The position numbers and the translations under genes are program-made. The notes under the pieces were generated by a model that had not been told where the DNA came from, did no database searches, and saw only the letters and a program-made list of their open reading frames with translations. 64,000 bases of DNA from Mytilus californianus (Eukaryota; Mollusca; Bivalvia; Mytilida; Mytilidae). The DNA is taken from positions 86,120,324 to 86,184,323 of the forward strand of contig NW_026262723.1 of NCBI RefSeq assembly GCF_021869535.1. The letters are read 5' to 3'. Positions 37,550-47,289 of this stretch are shown piece by piece; position 1 is the stretch's first letter, and each line of letters opens with the position of its first letter.

Positions 37550-40500
37550 TCTGCCTATGTGTAGTGACAACTGTAAATTATACCTTGTCCAACGGATTTC
37601 TTATTCAGGCTTTATAATATTTATGAAATGCCTAAAAAATCAACCTAACATTGTTAGAATAGATCTGATTTTTTTATGCTTCTCAAAATAGAATATCATC
37701 CTGTAATTATACTGAAGAGATGAGTAGATGACCTTTCCTGTACACTTAAAAATACTTTTATTGTGATTAGATGTCCTTGTTTAATACCTACGAGAAGGTA
37801 ACACCTCTTGAGATGAAAGCTGATTTCTATCAGATATAGTTAGAGGAGGGGATAAGTCGTCTGTGCAATGCTAGGCGGTGTTGTCGTAGAAGTGAGAAGT
37901 GAAAAGTACAGGTTCCAGTCCCGCTCAGGGAGGAAGTAAAGAATCAGATCTATTCTAACATTGCTAGGTTGATTTTCTAGGCACTTTCTATATATGTATA
38001 TGTATATATATATAAACCAAATTTAATAATTTAAGAAACAATGATATTTGTCTTTCAAATGAGAAAATGCATGCTACAATGATGACTAAATTACAATTAA
38101 GGGGAGACTACTACTTTACTTACCAAAAGCATGAATATTTTTCTGTTGGCTCTTGTCGTTGTCATTTACTTCCACAGAACAATAACTGGGTTGTACTTTA
38201 AGAAGTTTGTCACACTGTGGTTCAGAGAAAGGCACAGACAGTTTTAACATTAAATAACATAAATTTAAACAAAATCCATCATAAGCATACATCTGATTAA
38301 ATAACTGAGGCATCTGAGCTGACCAAATCTTAGATTTACCTACAATAAACCAAAAAATAAAGTATAAAATGCTTTCAAATCAAGAACTTTTTGACCACTT
38401 GATCTTGGTATTGTACAGATTGATATTTTTTATTTTTGGTGTTTTAACACCACTTTAAAGCACCGCTTTTGGGCCATTTCGTGGCGGCCAGTTTTTATTG
38501 GTGGAGGAAGCCAGAGTGCCCGGAGAAAACCACTGACCTTCGATAGGAAAACTGACAATCCTAGTCAAGTAAGATTGGAGTCGAGTGCACCCGCACAAGC
38601 GGGGTTCGAACTCACAACCTCAGTGTTGACTGGCTAGTGATTACAGTAGTAACTATTTAGACCACTCGGCCACTGAGGCCCCGGTATTGTACAGAGTTGA
38701 AGATTTCCTATCAAACTATATATTGTAACATATGTATCTGGAAGATCAAGGGATCACTGATACGTAACATCTGCCTTTTATCCAATGACAATTTTGTTAG
38801 AGGAGTCCTTAACAAACTTGGACTTTATCCTTTAACTTAATTAGCAATTGGACCTTAATAAGCTTTTTATGAACTTTATAATTGATTCCTGTTGTCCACT
38901 TTAATCTTTTTTTTTATACAGCTGCTATGGTGGTAGGCTTTAAGAAACATTTGATACAATTTTAAAACTACAAACCCAACGGATGATGAGGTCAAATTTG
39001 GTTCCAGTTGGTCCATTGATGTCAAAGAAGTTTTTTGACAGATGAGAACAGAATACAATCAACATCAAAGGATGGAAAAGAGCTCATCATTGAGACAAAT
39101 GAGTGACAAACAAATGGCATATTATGATATGAATAGACGTATTTACACTTGTATGCAAATTTGTCCGCCATTACGTAAAATCACACAAGTTCCCGTAAAA
39201 TATTTGACATCACAATTTAAAAAATTTGACGTCACAATTAACTAGATGCTCTCAAGAGCCTGTGTCGCTCACCTGTATTTACTGATGCTTTGGAAATCAT
39301 GTAAAATAAGGTTAAAATCATAATTAAAAGTATTAGATATTATATATTATAATGATATCTTAGATAATAACAAAAAACTGCAAAATTTCTGCAAAATTAC
39401 TAACTCAGGGCAGCAACCCAACAACGGGTTGTTCGGATTAGTCTGAAAATTTCAGGGCAGATAACTCTAAATCTGATGAACATTTTTGCCACTAGTCAGA
39501 TTTGCTCTAAAAGCTTTTGTTTCAGAGATATAAACCAAAAACTGCATTTTACCCCTATGTTCTATTTTTAACCAAGTCGGCCATGATGGTTGGAAGGCGG
39601 GGTCATCGGACAATTTTTTTAAACTAGATACCCTAATAATGATTATGGCTAAGTATGGTTAAATTTGTCTCAGTAGTTACAGAGAAGAAGATTTTTGTAA
39701 AAGATTACAAAAATTTACGAAAAATTGTTAAAAATTGATTATAAAGGGCAACAACTCCTAAAGGGGTCGACTGAAAATTATGGTCATGACGACTTATTTG
39801 TAGATCTTACTTTGCTGAACATTAATGCTGTTTACAGTTTATCTCTATCTATAATAATATTCAAGATAATAACCAAAAACTGCAAAATTTCCTTAAAATT
39901 ACTAATTCAGGGGCAGCAACCCAACAACAGGTTGTCAGATTTGTCTGAAAATTTCAGGGCAGATAGATCTTGACCTGATAATCAGTTTTACCCGCGTCAG
40001 ATTTACTCTAAATGCTTTAGTTTCAGAGATATTAGCCAAAATCTACATTTTACCCCTATGTTCTATTTTTAGCCATGGGGGCCATCTTGGTTGGTTGGCA
40101 GGATCATCAGACACATTTTTTAAACTACATACCCTAATGATGATTGTGGCCAAGTTTGATTAAATTTGGCCCAGTGGTTTCAGAGGAGAAGATTTTTGTA
40201 AAAAGCTAACGAAGACGACGGACGCCAAGTGATGAGAAAAGCTCACCTGGCCCGAAAAAGTGATTGTTGCTTGACGTCAGAAGGTTATTCGGAGCAGATC
40301 TAAGGTCATTTGGAGACAAAATTCAGTTAAATATTAAAAGTGCAAATACGTTTATTCAGTCCTGTATTAATTTTGATAAAGATATTATCAAATACACTGA
40401 ATATTGTTCTGATTAACTGTGAATTCATTTATTTTTGTCGGGTGGCAATATGGGAAATGAGGGAAAATTGTATTTTCTTGGATATGCCAAAGTCTACATT

Positions 40501-43500
40501 CAACATTTGAATTTATTACAAAATGAAATCACACTATACCCACCTGAGTTAGCAGATATACATCTACCAATCCACAGTAGTGTATTATGTTTTGCATGTG
40601 GGGATGATTTGATCAAATTTAGGAAGAAGGTATGAACTTTATCTCCTACTCTTGTCAAAGGCTACAAAAAAAAATTAAATACTGATGCGAAATGAAGAAT
40701 TTTTCAGCAAAATTTAATACACAATGAAATAACTGTAGAAACTTGAATCAGGAAGATACATTTTGTAAATATTTATGGTTAAAATGTTTTTTGCTTCATT
40801 CTTACAATCCAAGACGGGATCAAATTCTTTAATGGAATGAATTATACTATTAAAACTTGTAAGCAGAATCTTCTTTTGTAAAGAAATAATACCAACATTT
40901 AAAATGAGTGACTTATTGAAGTGCAATACATTTAAATTATCAAAAATATGTGAAACTCCTTTAATTATACCTGATGAATACTGTTTTCAATAGCATCAAT
41001 ATCTCTTTGTGATTTTGATGCTGGATCTGCAAAAAAATCACATGGACCAAGTTCTGACCTTGGTATAGAACTAAAGCAGAATAATGAGCCTAGTAAAGTC
41101 TGTTCATAGGTCTTTCCTTTGTTCCAATCTCTTGGTGCACTGTGGTCCAGCAGTACCTATAAACACCAATCATAATGGTAGAAATATATTATAACTAAGT
41201 AATAGATGTACTAGTACCACTACACCTTATACTCAGGCAATTAATTATCTACAAATGGGGAAGCTACAGTTATAAGATATTGATTTTCTTCGCATGAATA
41301 CATGTAATGTAACAGTACCCAATTTGCACACATATTGCATAAAAAATGACGGATATCTTATAGGTTTTTTTAGACTAAACATTTCGTCTTTTTATCATTT
41401 ATCATTATGGTCTTTCAACATTTTAATTTCTTCAAGATACACAATACAGTCAGATTATATATTAACAAATGAAGTCTCAAGTGAACAAAGTAAAATTTAA
41501 GGAAATGTTGCATGTGACATCTACAAAAAGTCGACTTTTAAAAATGAAAAATCAAAATATGTCACATACATCCATTTCATACAAAATGCATAACAAGCAA
41601 GAACTATTGTCAAAGTGTTGAAAAAATGTGGAGATACTAAACAAAATATCAGTAATTTGATTTTACAGATGTGTAGTTAAGCATGGGTGCAATTTAGATA
41701 TTCCTCATCATATTCCAATTCTGGATTGTTTGGAAGTTGGTTCAAACCCATTTTTTTATGATTAAGTATTGATTCAAAATCAAATATGTGGAACTAAATA
41801 GTAAATAAAGATACATCTACAAAATAAACCCAGAATGAAAACTTTTGTATGTTTCTTAAATAAATGAAGATAAAAAACTGTCAAAATTGGTGCAAATTGG
41901 GTACCCTCACGTTAAAAATTTTACAGAAAAAACAAAAAATTCAGCAATTTTTCCATTTGTAAAGAGGCATAACTCTAGAATGGTAAAAGTGACGCCCCCA
42001 AAATTCAAACTTGATCTATGTTTTGTGGTAATAAGCATTGTGAATAAGTGTCATAACATTTGGTTAAGGCAAAATTAAGTTAGAGAACGGAAATGTAAAA
42101 TTCAGCAAATTTTTCCATTCATAAAGGAGCATAACTCTAAAACAGTATAAGTGACACCACCAAAATTCAAACTTGATCTGTGTTTTGTGGTAATAAGCAT
42201 TGTGTATAAGTTTCATAACATTTGGTTGAGGCAAACTAAAGTTAGAGAACGGAAACCAATTTTGGGACGTACAGATGGATGTACAGAAGGACAAGGGTAA
42301 AACTTAATGCCCCCTCCGCTACAGCGGGGACATAAAAACATTTTCCAATCAATACAGTTATTCAATAAGTTAAAAAATGCTTAAATTGATCATTCAATTA
42401 ATAAATGATTGGTCAGTATTGAGAACATATTATAAAGACATACCTTAGCCATTTCAGGGTTTCTTGTAAAAAATGCCATAAAATCTATATTCCTGAGAAC
42501 ATTTGGGTTTATCAAGGAGCTATCTTTCATCATACTGTTCTTCAGTGATTCTAGAACGGGTTTAAATACATCATTCAATGAACCATCTTCTTTACTTTTA
42601 TTTATCTCTTCCACAACTCTATCAAAAAATTCCACCATAATGACATGACTATATGCTGTAATGTAGAAAACTTAATTTTAGTATCCTTACAATACCACAA
42701 GTATGAGTAGGACTTAAAAACATTTGGTCCTTTAAATGAAAAAAAGGTATATTTCAAGAATTTGTAACAAATGTATTTGAAGTTACATAACAATTATAAA
42801 ACAAAGTAAATTAAAGATTTTCAACTTATCAGGACTACCAGCTCACACTCTCCTCAACTGCACAGGATACACTCCATAACATAATAAAAACCCTCTTCAT
42901 TACAGGCATTATTTTTTTACAACCTCAAACAATTGAAACATAAAACAAACAAGTGAAACTGTGAGCTACTGCTCACTGAATTACCCCCAGCCCAAATACT
43001 GGTAAACAGGAAGTTGTTGAGTGATGAATCTGAAAACGCATCACACGGTATAGCTGACTTATATAAACACTGAAACCAAATTTCTGAAATCCTTGTAATG
43101 AAGTTCCTGAGAAAAATGTGACGAAAATTTTCAACTTGGATGTCATGTGTAAAATGATATAAGTGTTTGGTAAACAGGAAGTAGTTAAGTGATGAATCTG
43201 AAAACACATCACACGGTATAGCTGACTCATATAACCCCTGTAACCAAATTTCAGAAATCCTTGCAATGTAGTTCCTGAGAAAGATGTGACGAAAAATATT
43301 CATGGGACGGACGGATGGATGGATGGACTGACTGACGGAAGGACGGACAGACAGAGGTAAAACAGTATACCCTCACTTTTTTAAAGTGGGGATATAATTA
43401 ATCTTAAAATGTTATATGATAGAAGTATGGCCATCCGTTAAGCAGTTACCATAATATGGAAGACCAATGAAAAGGTTTGCAATTCTCAATTTGTCAGCAA

Positions 43501-46500
43501 GCACATTAAAAATTCAACTCAGCATGTTGGTCTAGTTAAAAGCTGAGTATATTCATTTCTTTTTATAAAAATAAGGAGATGAGGTCCTGAATATGCATGT
43601 AAATTTTCAGCTAGGTGTTAAGCAGCTATCAATCAATCATTCAATCTGACTTACATGATAAGAAACTGTCCTCTGACTGATAAATATCAACAAACTGTTT
43701 TGACAGGTTCTGTTCATATAAATCTGGTTGTTGTAGACAGGTCTTAGCATTCATTACAATCACTGCCTTGCATTTATTCATTTCTGATTTCATCTTTGGA
43801 CTCTGTAATCAAAATTTTGTTGGAGTGTCAAAAGCATAAAGAAAAAAATACAAGAAAACACAGTAGAATGAACTGACTGGTTTGGAAACAATTTAGATAA
43901 GAATATAACTCCCATGAACATGATGAAAATTTTCAAGCAGAACTAATCTTTAATCTTGACAGAGATATTGCATACATAACTCTTTTGTATAATTTTCAAT
44001 CAAATCATAAAGAGATGAAACCATGAGAGCATTTTACAATATGGGACTGTCATGCAGATTTCATAGCATACATTTTTTGAGGTCACTATTTTTTCTACTT
44101 GACTGAAATATTTGTTATATTTTCTTTTATGCATTTCTTTCAAATGAATTACCAATCTAAGCATGTGAGCAATAATAAAACAATTTTCAATTTCCATGAA
44201 GTTTAGTTTACATTTCCAACGGCATATCTCATGTAAATCATATATGTACCTTATTTTGACTTTCCATGTTCTTTACTCTAACATAACACTGATACAGGTA
44301 ATGTAAAACTTGAGATTCTCCCGCCATTCTTGCTGACTCAGCATCTTCTGTTTTAGCTGATGTTAGTGATACTATATATAATCCTGGGTCTTTCATAAGT
44401 AATCTCTCAAATACAGCCTATTGATAGAACATACTCAGTGTAATATGCAAGCAATGATTATAAGTTCCTTGCAAAATTAAGAGGCTTCTATGAATCTATA
44501 CTACTTGAGTAGCTCCTGTTTTATTTTATTCATAATACGGATAGGTCTGTATTCTTATCCACCAATTAGTCTGATGGTGTGTTCACCAAACATCAAAATC
44601 TTCTGCCTACAGATTACATAATCTTGGTAATAGAAAAACGTGTTTCAGATTGATTTCTACTTTACTGAAAATCTCTAGTTTCAATGAAAAGTAGCACCTT
44701 AAGATTACTTAGCCAGTTTGAATTCAGTAGTACATATTTGAAGATTGAAAATGTGTTGAGTAAAAACCTGTTCAGTCAACATATACTAACTTGTTCTAAG
44801 CAGTCCGTATCTAGCCATGTTTGTCCTTCTAAAGTTTGTGCTAAATCTGTCATAAAGACACATCTAGGTGGTCTTTCTGTATATGCTTCAGGGTCTGTAA
44901 TATAAGAAATATTATTTATTGATATTATCAACTATACTCAAATGTTATCACATAACTTTTACCATTGTGATGAATAAAACTAAGTATAGAGTTTTGTAAA
45001 TACTAACTGTATAAAGCTAAGCAGTGTTCCAGTAAGCAAGGCTGGTAATTAATAGTAAGGTAAACAACTCTTATTATAAATAATCAAATACATTGTATAA
45101 TGCATATATAAACACATTATAAAATAAATAAAATTGAAAATAATTTTTAGCAAATAATATAAAAAATTGGATGGTCCCCTTATTTATAGCTTTCCTTTGT
45201 ACCTTACAAATTATAATGCAATGGTGGTAAGTTTGTTATTGCCTTTGGTGGTAAGTTTGTTATTGCCTTTGGTGGTAAGTTTGTTATTGTCTTTGGTGGT
45301 AAGTTTGTTATTGTCTTTGATGGTAAGTTTGTTATTGCCTTATAACTGACTTCAAGTAATACTGACCTTTTTCAAAAGTTAGTAGAAAAATATTTTCTAT
45401 GAGATTGTTGATTTCTAGTTTGTACTCTGCCACAGATTTCCAGTCATCAGCTTTCATTTCTACTGCTATCACTACAAAAAATGTTGATGATGAATGTAAA
45501 TATTTGTTCTATACTTAAAACTTGTATTTTTCTATATACAATACTTGACACTGCATTAGAATATTCATTCAATTTTGAATAAGTTATAATTAAACTAGTC
45601 TATCTTTTAAACTGGAAATAATGAGTCCCAAAAATGCAAGAAAACCTCTTTTAAACCCCATTCAAATATTTAAACAGTCTAATTGGTAATTGATTCATGT
45701 AAGTACAAGTTGTAGGTTTTATCCATTCTATATTATTATTTTATCTAAATAAGCTATATTTTTGAAGTAACACCTACACATTGTTAAAGTAATTTTAAGT
45801 ACACATACTGATTTCCTTAAACTCAAGATTCTTGTTAATATTTGTTAGTCCAGTTTCAACAACAAAATCAATTTCCTCTTAAATTAGTGAATTGGCTTAT
45901 GATATATGTTAAGCTCTGATATGTCCAGAGTTTATATCTAAAGTTTGTATTGCCAATCTTCAGGTTTTAGGTCGTAATTTGTGGACTACAGACTACAGTT
46001 GGTAATTTTCTTTAACTTTTGCTGTGGAGCTCTGATTTGTAGTTCATGAAATATTGTTTTTATTGGTATTAATATTGATTTTGTTATCAGTAAATTTAAA
46101 TCAAACTAAATATCATTTTTATATACATATGCACATTCATGGCTCTACAATCTGTAGATACCTGTATCTTGGCATTGCACAAGGTCATGCTTTTCTCTAA
46201 CTGTTAATGACGTCTTTACACTAAATCCATTGGATGTTGGATGTTTTCTGATTGATATTTTTGTCTTGGATGCATGATTTTTTATTAGTTGTTATTGGCT
46301 TTGAACTAGCTGTCAGTAACTTTGAGTACTCTCAGTTCTGTACTTAGTGTCTTTTTGTTGTGGGGATGTATAAGAACACTGCCACTTCCACTCTGAGTTT
46401 TTGTTATATGTATTTCTGTTTGTATCCATCTGATAAGTTCAGCCTTTTTCAACTGATTTTTATAGTTTGTTCTTATGTTGTACTTTTACACCACTGTACC

Positions 46501-47273
46501 AGGTTAGGGAGAGTGATAGGCGCCCGCTAACATGTTTATGTCCACCACATTCTGTATATGCCTATCCCAAGTCAGGAGCCTGTAATTCAGTCGTTTGTTT
46601 CTGTGTATCATATTTGTATTTCGTTCATTATTTTTGTACATGAATTAGGCCGTTAGTTTTCTCGTTTGAAATGTTTTACATTTGTCATTTCGGGGCCATT
46701 TATAGCTGACTATGTGGTATGGGTTTTGCTCATTGTTGAAGGCCGTACTGTGACCTGTAGCTGGTAATTTCTGTGTCATTTGGTCTCTTGTGGAGAGTTG
46801 TCTCGTTTGCAATTATACCACATCTTCTTATTTTTATATATAGCCACCATAATTTCATATGACAGACAGACAGAAACATTTGGAACAAGGGCATAATAAA
46901 ATACACAATCAACAAAAAGTAAATGGAAGTCATAAGTAAATGCATAATTCTAAATCAGTTGTTTATTGTCACCTGTGCACATATTATGAGTTTTTGATTT
47001 ATTTTGCAAATGTTTCAAATACTATATGATCATCTATTCTTTCTCCACCAAAATTGTCACTTGATAAAATATAAAACAGCTACACTGCCAACTGGCAAAG
47101 CCAAACATACCCCCAATAAACATGACTTGGTCTTATATAAATAAAATGTACATACCTGGTTGTGATTCAGGAGTTTCCTGTTCTTCCTTAGAAGACTGGA
47201 AGCTATAGGGCACATCTCCACCAGTCAGCAAAGCTGCAAATGGATTGTTTGATAAATCTTTCTGTTCTGTCAT
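28488..47273 (-). CDS. UBE4A: UBE4A, ubiquitin conjugation factor E4 A (17 coding exons seen)
   Basis: The spliced product is a Ufd2-type E4/E3 ubiquitin ligase: a long helical Ufd2 core followed by a C-terminal U-box that binds the E2 enzyme and extends ubiquitin chains. Seen: 17 exons with GT-AG borders and matching phases: 47273-47156, 45471-45367, 44894-44791, 44417-44250, 43802-43655, 42655-42444, 41156-40971, 38339-38124, 36969-36712, 36194-35938, 34242-34085, 33607-33415, 32797-32684, 32184-31933, 31275-31024, 30524-30367, 28602-28488. They total 3014 nt, about 1004 codons, close to the roughly 1066 residues I recall for human UBE4A. Diagnostic stretches are NNPFAALL near the N terminus, [41 protein letters not shown] and, in the U-box, DPVILPSSR and [11 protein letters not shown]4A fits better than UBE4B because of the short N terminus and these motifs. 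An exon between 40971 and 38339 is missing: the flanking phases (0 and 1) do not join, so one exon of 3n+1 bases is absent or unrecognised. Confidence 0.95.
28626..29580. mobile_element. Non-autonomous Tigger/pogo-like DNA transposon
   Basis: Terminal inverted repeats CAGTTAACTCTCGTTGTCTC and, at the other end, CAGTCGACTCTCGTTATCTC, flanked by TA on both sides (target duplication). This is the end type of pogo/Tigger elements of the Tc1/mariner group. At 955 bp it has no transposase frame. It lies in the last UBE4A intron. Confidence 0.85.
29706..30366. repeat. 47-bp minisatellite derived from the U-box exon of UBE4A
   Basis: Fourteen copies lie in the last UBE4A intron. The landmark TCTGGCTAT recurs with an exact 47-base step from 29710 to 30274, then at 30325, and the series ends in the coding exon itself at 30374. 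Read on the minus strand, each unit contains GTAGATAGATCTACC, then AGCCAGACACTTACTCAG and GTGC. This corresponds to exon bases encoding [11 protein letters not shown] and the splice donor, about 33 of 38 bases identical. The array therefore arose from the exon 3' end and its donor. Confidence 0.9.
30367..30524 (-). CDS. UBE4A: UBE4A coding exon 17, first part of the U-box
   Basis: Acceptor ATTTTTTAG, donor GTATTA. It encodes [20 protein letters not shown], then [20 protein letters not shown] and [12 protein letters not shown], the first half of the U-box that contacts the E2. Its last 38 or so bases, including the donor, are the evident parent of the 47-bp minisatellite that begins directly beside it (29706-30366). 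Confidence 0.95.
30600..30920. repeat. Old copy of a dispersed repeat
   Basis: CTTTTCAACTGTTCGG and TTACACCACTGTCC, followed by CCACATTCTGTATGTGCC, match the longer copy at 46170-46815 (same strand). It lies in a UBE4A intron. Confidence 0.55.
31024..31275 (-). CDS. UBE4A: UBE4A coding exon 16
   Basis: Acceptor TATTATTGCAG, donor GTAAAT. It begins [20 protein letters not shown] and includes [11 protein letters not shown] and VLKKIHKP, the last part of the Ufd2 core before the U-box linker. Phase 0 at both ends. Confidence 0.95.
31933..32184 (-). CDS. UBE4A: UBE4A coding exon 15
   Basis: Acceptor TTCAATGTAG, donor GTAAGT. It begins [17 protein letters not shown] and continues through [20 protein letters not shown] to MLNYFLVNL. 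It matches the GEWDSLTPE and LTSEIKSLF family regions. Confidence 0.95.
32684..32797 (-). CDS. UBE4A: UBE4A coding exon 14
   Basis: Acceptor ATATATTTCAG, donor GTATGA. It has 38 codons ending [14 protein letters not shown] then [10 protein letters not shown], a block conserved across Ufd2-core proteins. Phase 0 at both ends. Confidence 0.94.
33415..33607 (-). CDS. UBE4A: UBE4A coding exon 13
   Basis: Acceptor ATTTTTACAG, donor GTAGGT. It encodes [20 protein letters not shown], then [15 protein letters not shown]. The [13 protein letters not shown] block is the best conserved part of the core. Enters in phase 2, leaves in phase 0. Confidence 0.95.
34085..34242 (-). CDS. UBE4A: UBE4A coding exon 12
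   Basis: Acceptor AACTTTCAG, donor GTAAAT. It encodes [20 protein letters not shown], then [20 protein letters not shown]. The RMKNPHLRA block is a strong family signature. Confidence 0.94.
34990..35850. repeat. Tandem repeat, about 125-137 bp, six units
   Basis: CAGCATATCAAAGAACC recurs at 35117, 35254, 35381, 35516, about 35652 and 35777. Units carry short indels and are diverged. It fills most of the intron between UBE4A exons 11 and 12. Short open frames within are by-products. Confidence 0.85.
35938..36194 (-). CDS. UBE4A: UBE4A coding exon 11
   Basis: Acceptor TTTTTTTACAG, donor GTATGT. It encodes [20 protein letters not shown], then [20 protein letters not shown]. The family match is MTIYLSTKTAMTEP and a PLPDG..S..Y.PEF segment. 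Confidence 0.93.
36712..36969 (-). CDS. UBE4A: UBE4A coding exon 10
   Basis: Acceptor AATTTTCAG, donor GTATGA. It begins [20 protein letters not shown] and ends [14 protein letters not shown] is nearly invariant in UBE4A. It covers the middle of the Ufd2 core. Confidence 0.93.
37470..37549. repeat. Compound TA/GA microsatellite
   Basis: A TA run changes directly into a GA run, about 76 bases in all. Confidence 0.95.
37560..37995 (+). mobile_element. SINE-like element within short inverted repeats
   Basis: The tRNA-like segment (B-box-like AGGTTCCAGTCCC at about 37909) lies between inverted copies of a ~43-bp block: AATCAACCTAACATTG at about 37640 and CAACATTGCTAGG-like sequence near 37955. 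TA and GA microsatellites sit at the edges. It belongs to the same family as 19325-19720 but is diverged. It lies in a UBE4A intron. Confidence 0.6.
38124..38339 (-). CDS. UBE4A: UBE4A coding exon 9 (exon 8 not found)
   Basis: Acceptor TTTATTGTAG, donor GTAAGT. It encodes [20 protein letters not shown] and onwards to NIHAFG. The family match is TKIWANQMPEIFFQMYASD. The first two bases (GT) complete a codon begun in an upstream exon that I could not locate. Confidence 0.92.
38435..38692 (-). mobile_element. tRNA(Leu/Ser)-derived SINE
   Basis: Minus strand: GCCTCAGTGGCCGAGTGGTC, the A box and D-arm of a leucine/serine-type tRNA, then a longer variable region and the B-box GAGTTCGAACCCC. A tail (GCCACGAAATGGCC region, at low coordinates) follows. 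Its 3' body is shared with the fragment at 63928-64000. It lies in the UBE4A intron with the missing exon. Confidence 0.75.
39227..40279 (+). promoter_or_regulatory. Two CRE-like TGACGTCA sites
   Basis: Perfect TGACGTCA palindromes at 39227-39234 and 40272-40279. Without the repeat insertion 39244-40256 they would be about 30 bases apart. They might belong to a promoter for the frame at 40435. CREB/ATF binding is known for this motif in animals; activity here is a guess. Confidence 0.25.
39244..40256. repeat. Dispersed repeat with internal duplication
   Basis: Contains CCATGTTGGCC-like and GGTCATCGGACA-like blocks twice, about 490 bases apart, and ends GATGAGAAAAGCTCACCTGG. The same family is at 23435-23835. 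It separates the two TGACGTCA sites upstream of the frame at 40435. Confidence 0.75.
40435..40635 (+). CDS. Unrecognised plus-strand exon-like reading frame inside a UBE4A intron
   Basis: I do not recognise this protein. An open frame with protein-like composition starts [20 protein letters not shown] and includes [12 protein letters not shown] and [13 protein letters not shown]. It ends at a good donor (AAG, then GTATGA at 40631). An alternative start is the second ATG (MGNEGK). It is opposite in strand to UBE4A and lies in the intron where a UBE4A exon is missing. Two perfect TGACGTCA sites (39227-39234 and 40272-40279) lie upstream. I see no following exon on the plus strand. It may be the first exon of a nested gene or a stranded fragment. 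Confidence 0.4.
   Translation: MSGGNMGNEGKLYFLGYAKVYIQHLNLLQNEITLYPPELADIHLPIHSSVLCFACGDDLIKFRKKV
40971..41156 (-). CDS. UBE4A: UBE4A coding exon 7
   Basis: Acceptor GTGTTTATAG, donor GTATAA. It encodes 62 residues including [20 protein letters not shown] and ending ENSIHQ. The family match is YQKTLLG and EANIHQ. It ends in phase 0, but the next recognised exon needs one carried-in base, so an exon is missing after this one. Confidence 0.92.
41880..42330. repeat. Dispersed repeat, two ~170-bp tandem units
   Basis: TTCAAACTTGATCTATGTTT and CATAACATTTGGTT recur about 175 bases apart. It ends with GTACAGATGGATG and GCCCCCTCCGCTACAGCGGG, a small hairpin. It lies between UBE4A exons 6 and 7. Confidence 0.75.
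42444..42655 (-). CDS. UBE4A: UBE4A coding exon 6
   Basis: Acceptor CTACATTACAG, donor GTATGT. It encodes [14 protein letters not shown] through [10 protein letters not shown], matching the family's EFLEEVIEAL and FTKQKDMAK regions at the start of the Ufd2 core. Confidence 0.9.
42960..43398. repeat. Dispersed repeat, two ~175-bp tandem units
   Basis: GGTAAACAGGAAGT and ATCACACGGTATAGCTGACT occur twice. It ends in a GGACGGACGGATGGATGGAT run. Built like the 41880 element but different in sequence. The minus-strand open frames here are repeat-derived. Confidence 0.75.
43655..43802 (-). CDS. UBE4A: UBE4A coding exon 5
   Basis: Acceptor TTGATTACAG, donor GTAAGT. It encodes [20 protein letters not shown] followed by a helical stretch. 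It is less conserved than its neighbours, but splice borders and phases fit exactly. Confidence 0.85.
44250..44417 (-). CDS. UBE4A: UBE4A coding exon 4
   Basis: Acceptor CTATCAATAG, donor GTACAT. It has 56 codons, starting [12 protein letters not shown] and including [13 protein letters not shown]. It matches the ALFARLL and SYLYSCF regions of the family. Phase 0 at both ends. Confidence 0.9.
44791..44894 (-). CDS. UBE4A: UBE4A coding exon 3
   Basis: Acceptor ATATTACAG, donor GTTAGT. It encodes [20 protein letters not shown], which lines up with the conserved RCVY...E..DWLD segment of UBE4A. It ends in phase 0. Confidence 0.9.
45215..45345. repeat. 24-bp minisatellite
   Basis: GGTGGTAAGTTTGTTATTGC recurs about five times at 24-base steps in the intron after UBE4A exon 2. 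The apparent frame [10 protein letters not shown] is a by-product. Confidence 0.9.
45367..45471 (-). CDS. UBE4A: UBE4A coding exon 2
   Basis: Acceptor TTTTTTGTAG, donor GTCAGT. It encodes the stretch around [22 protein letters not shown], the first helical part of the protein. It enters in phase 1 and leaves in phase 1, matching its neighbours. Confidence 0.88.
46170..46815 (-). repeat. Dispersed repeat family A, long copy
   Basis: On the minus strand it contains the family A block (GAAGGCCGTACTGTGACC on plus at about 46737). Further out lies CCTATCCCAAGTCAGGAGCC, also found at 51731. It lies in the first UBE4A intron. Confidence 0.75.
47156..47273 (-). CDS. UBE4A: UBE4A coding exon 1
   Basis: The start ATG is at 47273-47271. 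It encodes 39 residues beginning [16 protein letters not shown], plus one base. The NPFAALL motif sits near the N terminus of vertebrate UBE4A as well. The donor is GTATGT. A plausible acceptor (TATTGTAG) 16 bases upstream of the ATG suggests that this exon begins at 47289 and that a non-coding 5' exon lies further upstream. Confidence 0.9.
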
Positions 47274-47289
47274 CTTTTCATGAGATATC

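Noticed and set aside
45167-45349. A leucine-rich small protein
   Set aside because: It is produced by a 24-bp minisatellite within a UBE4A intron.
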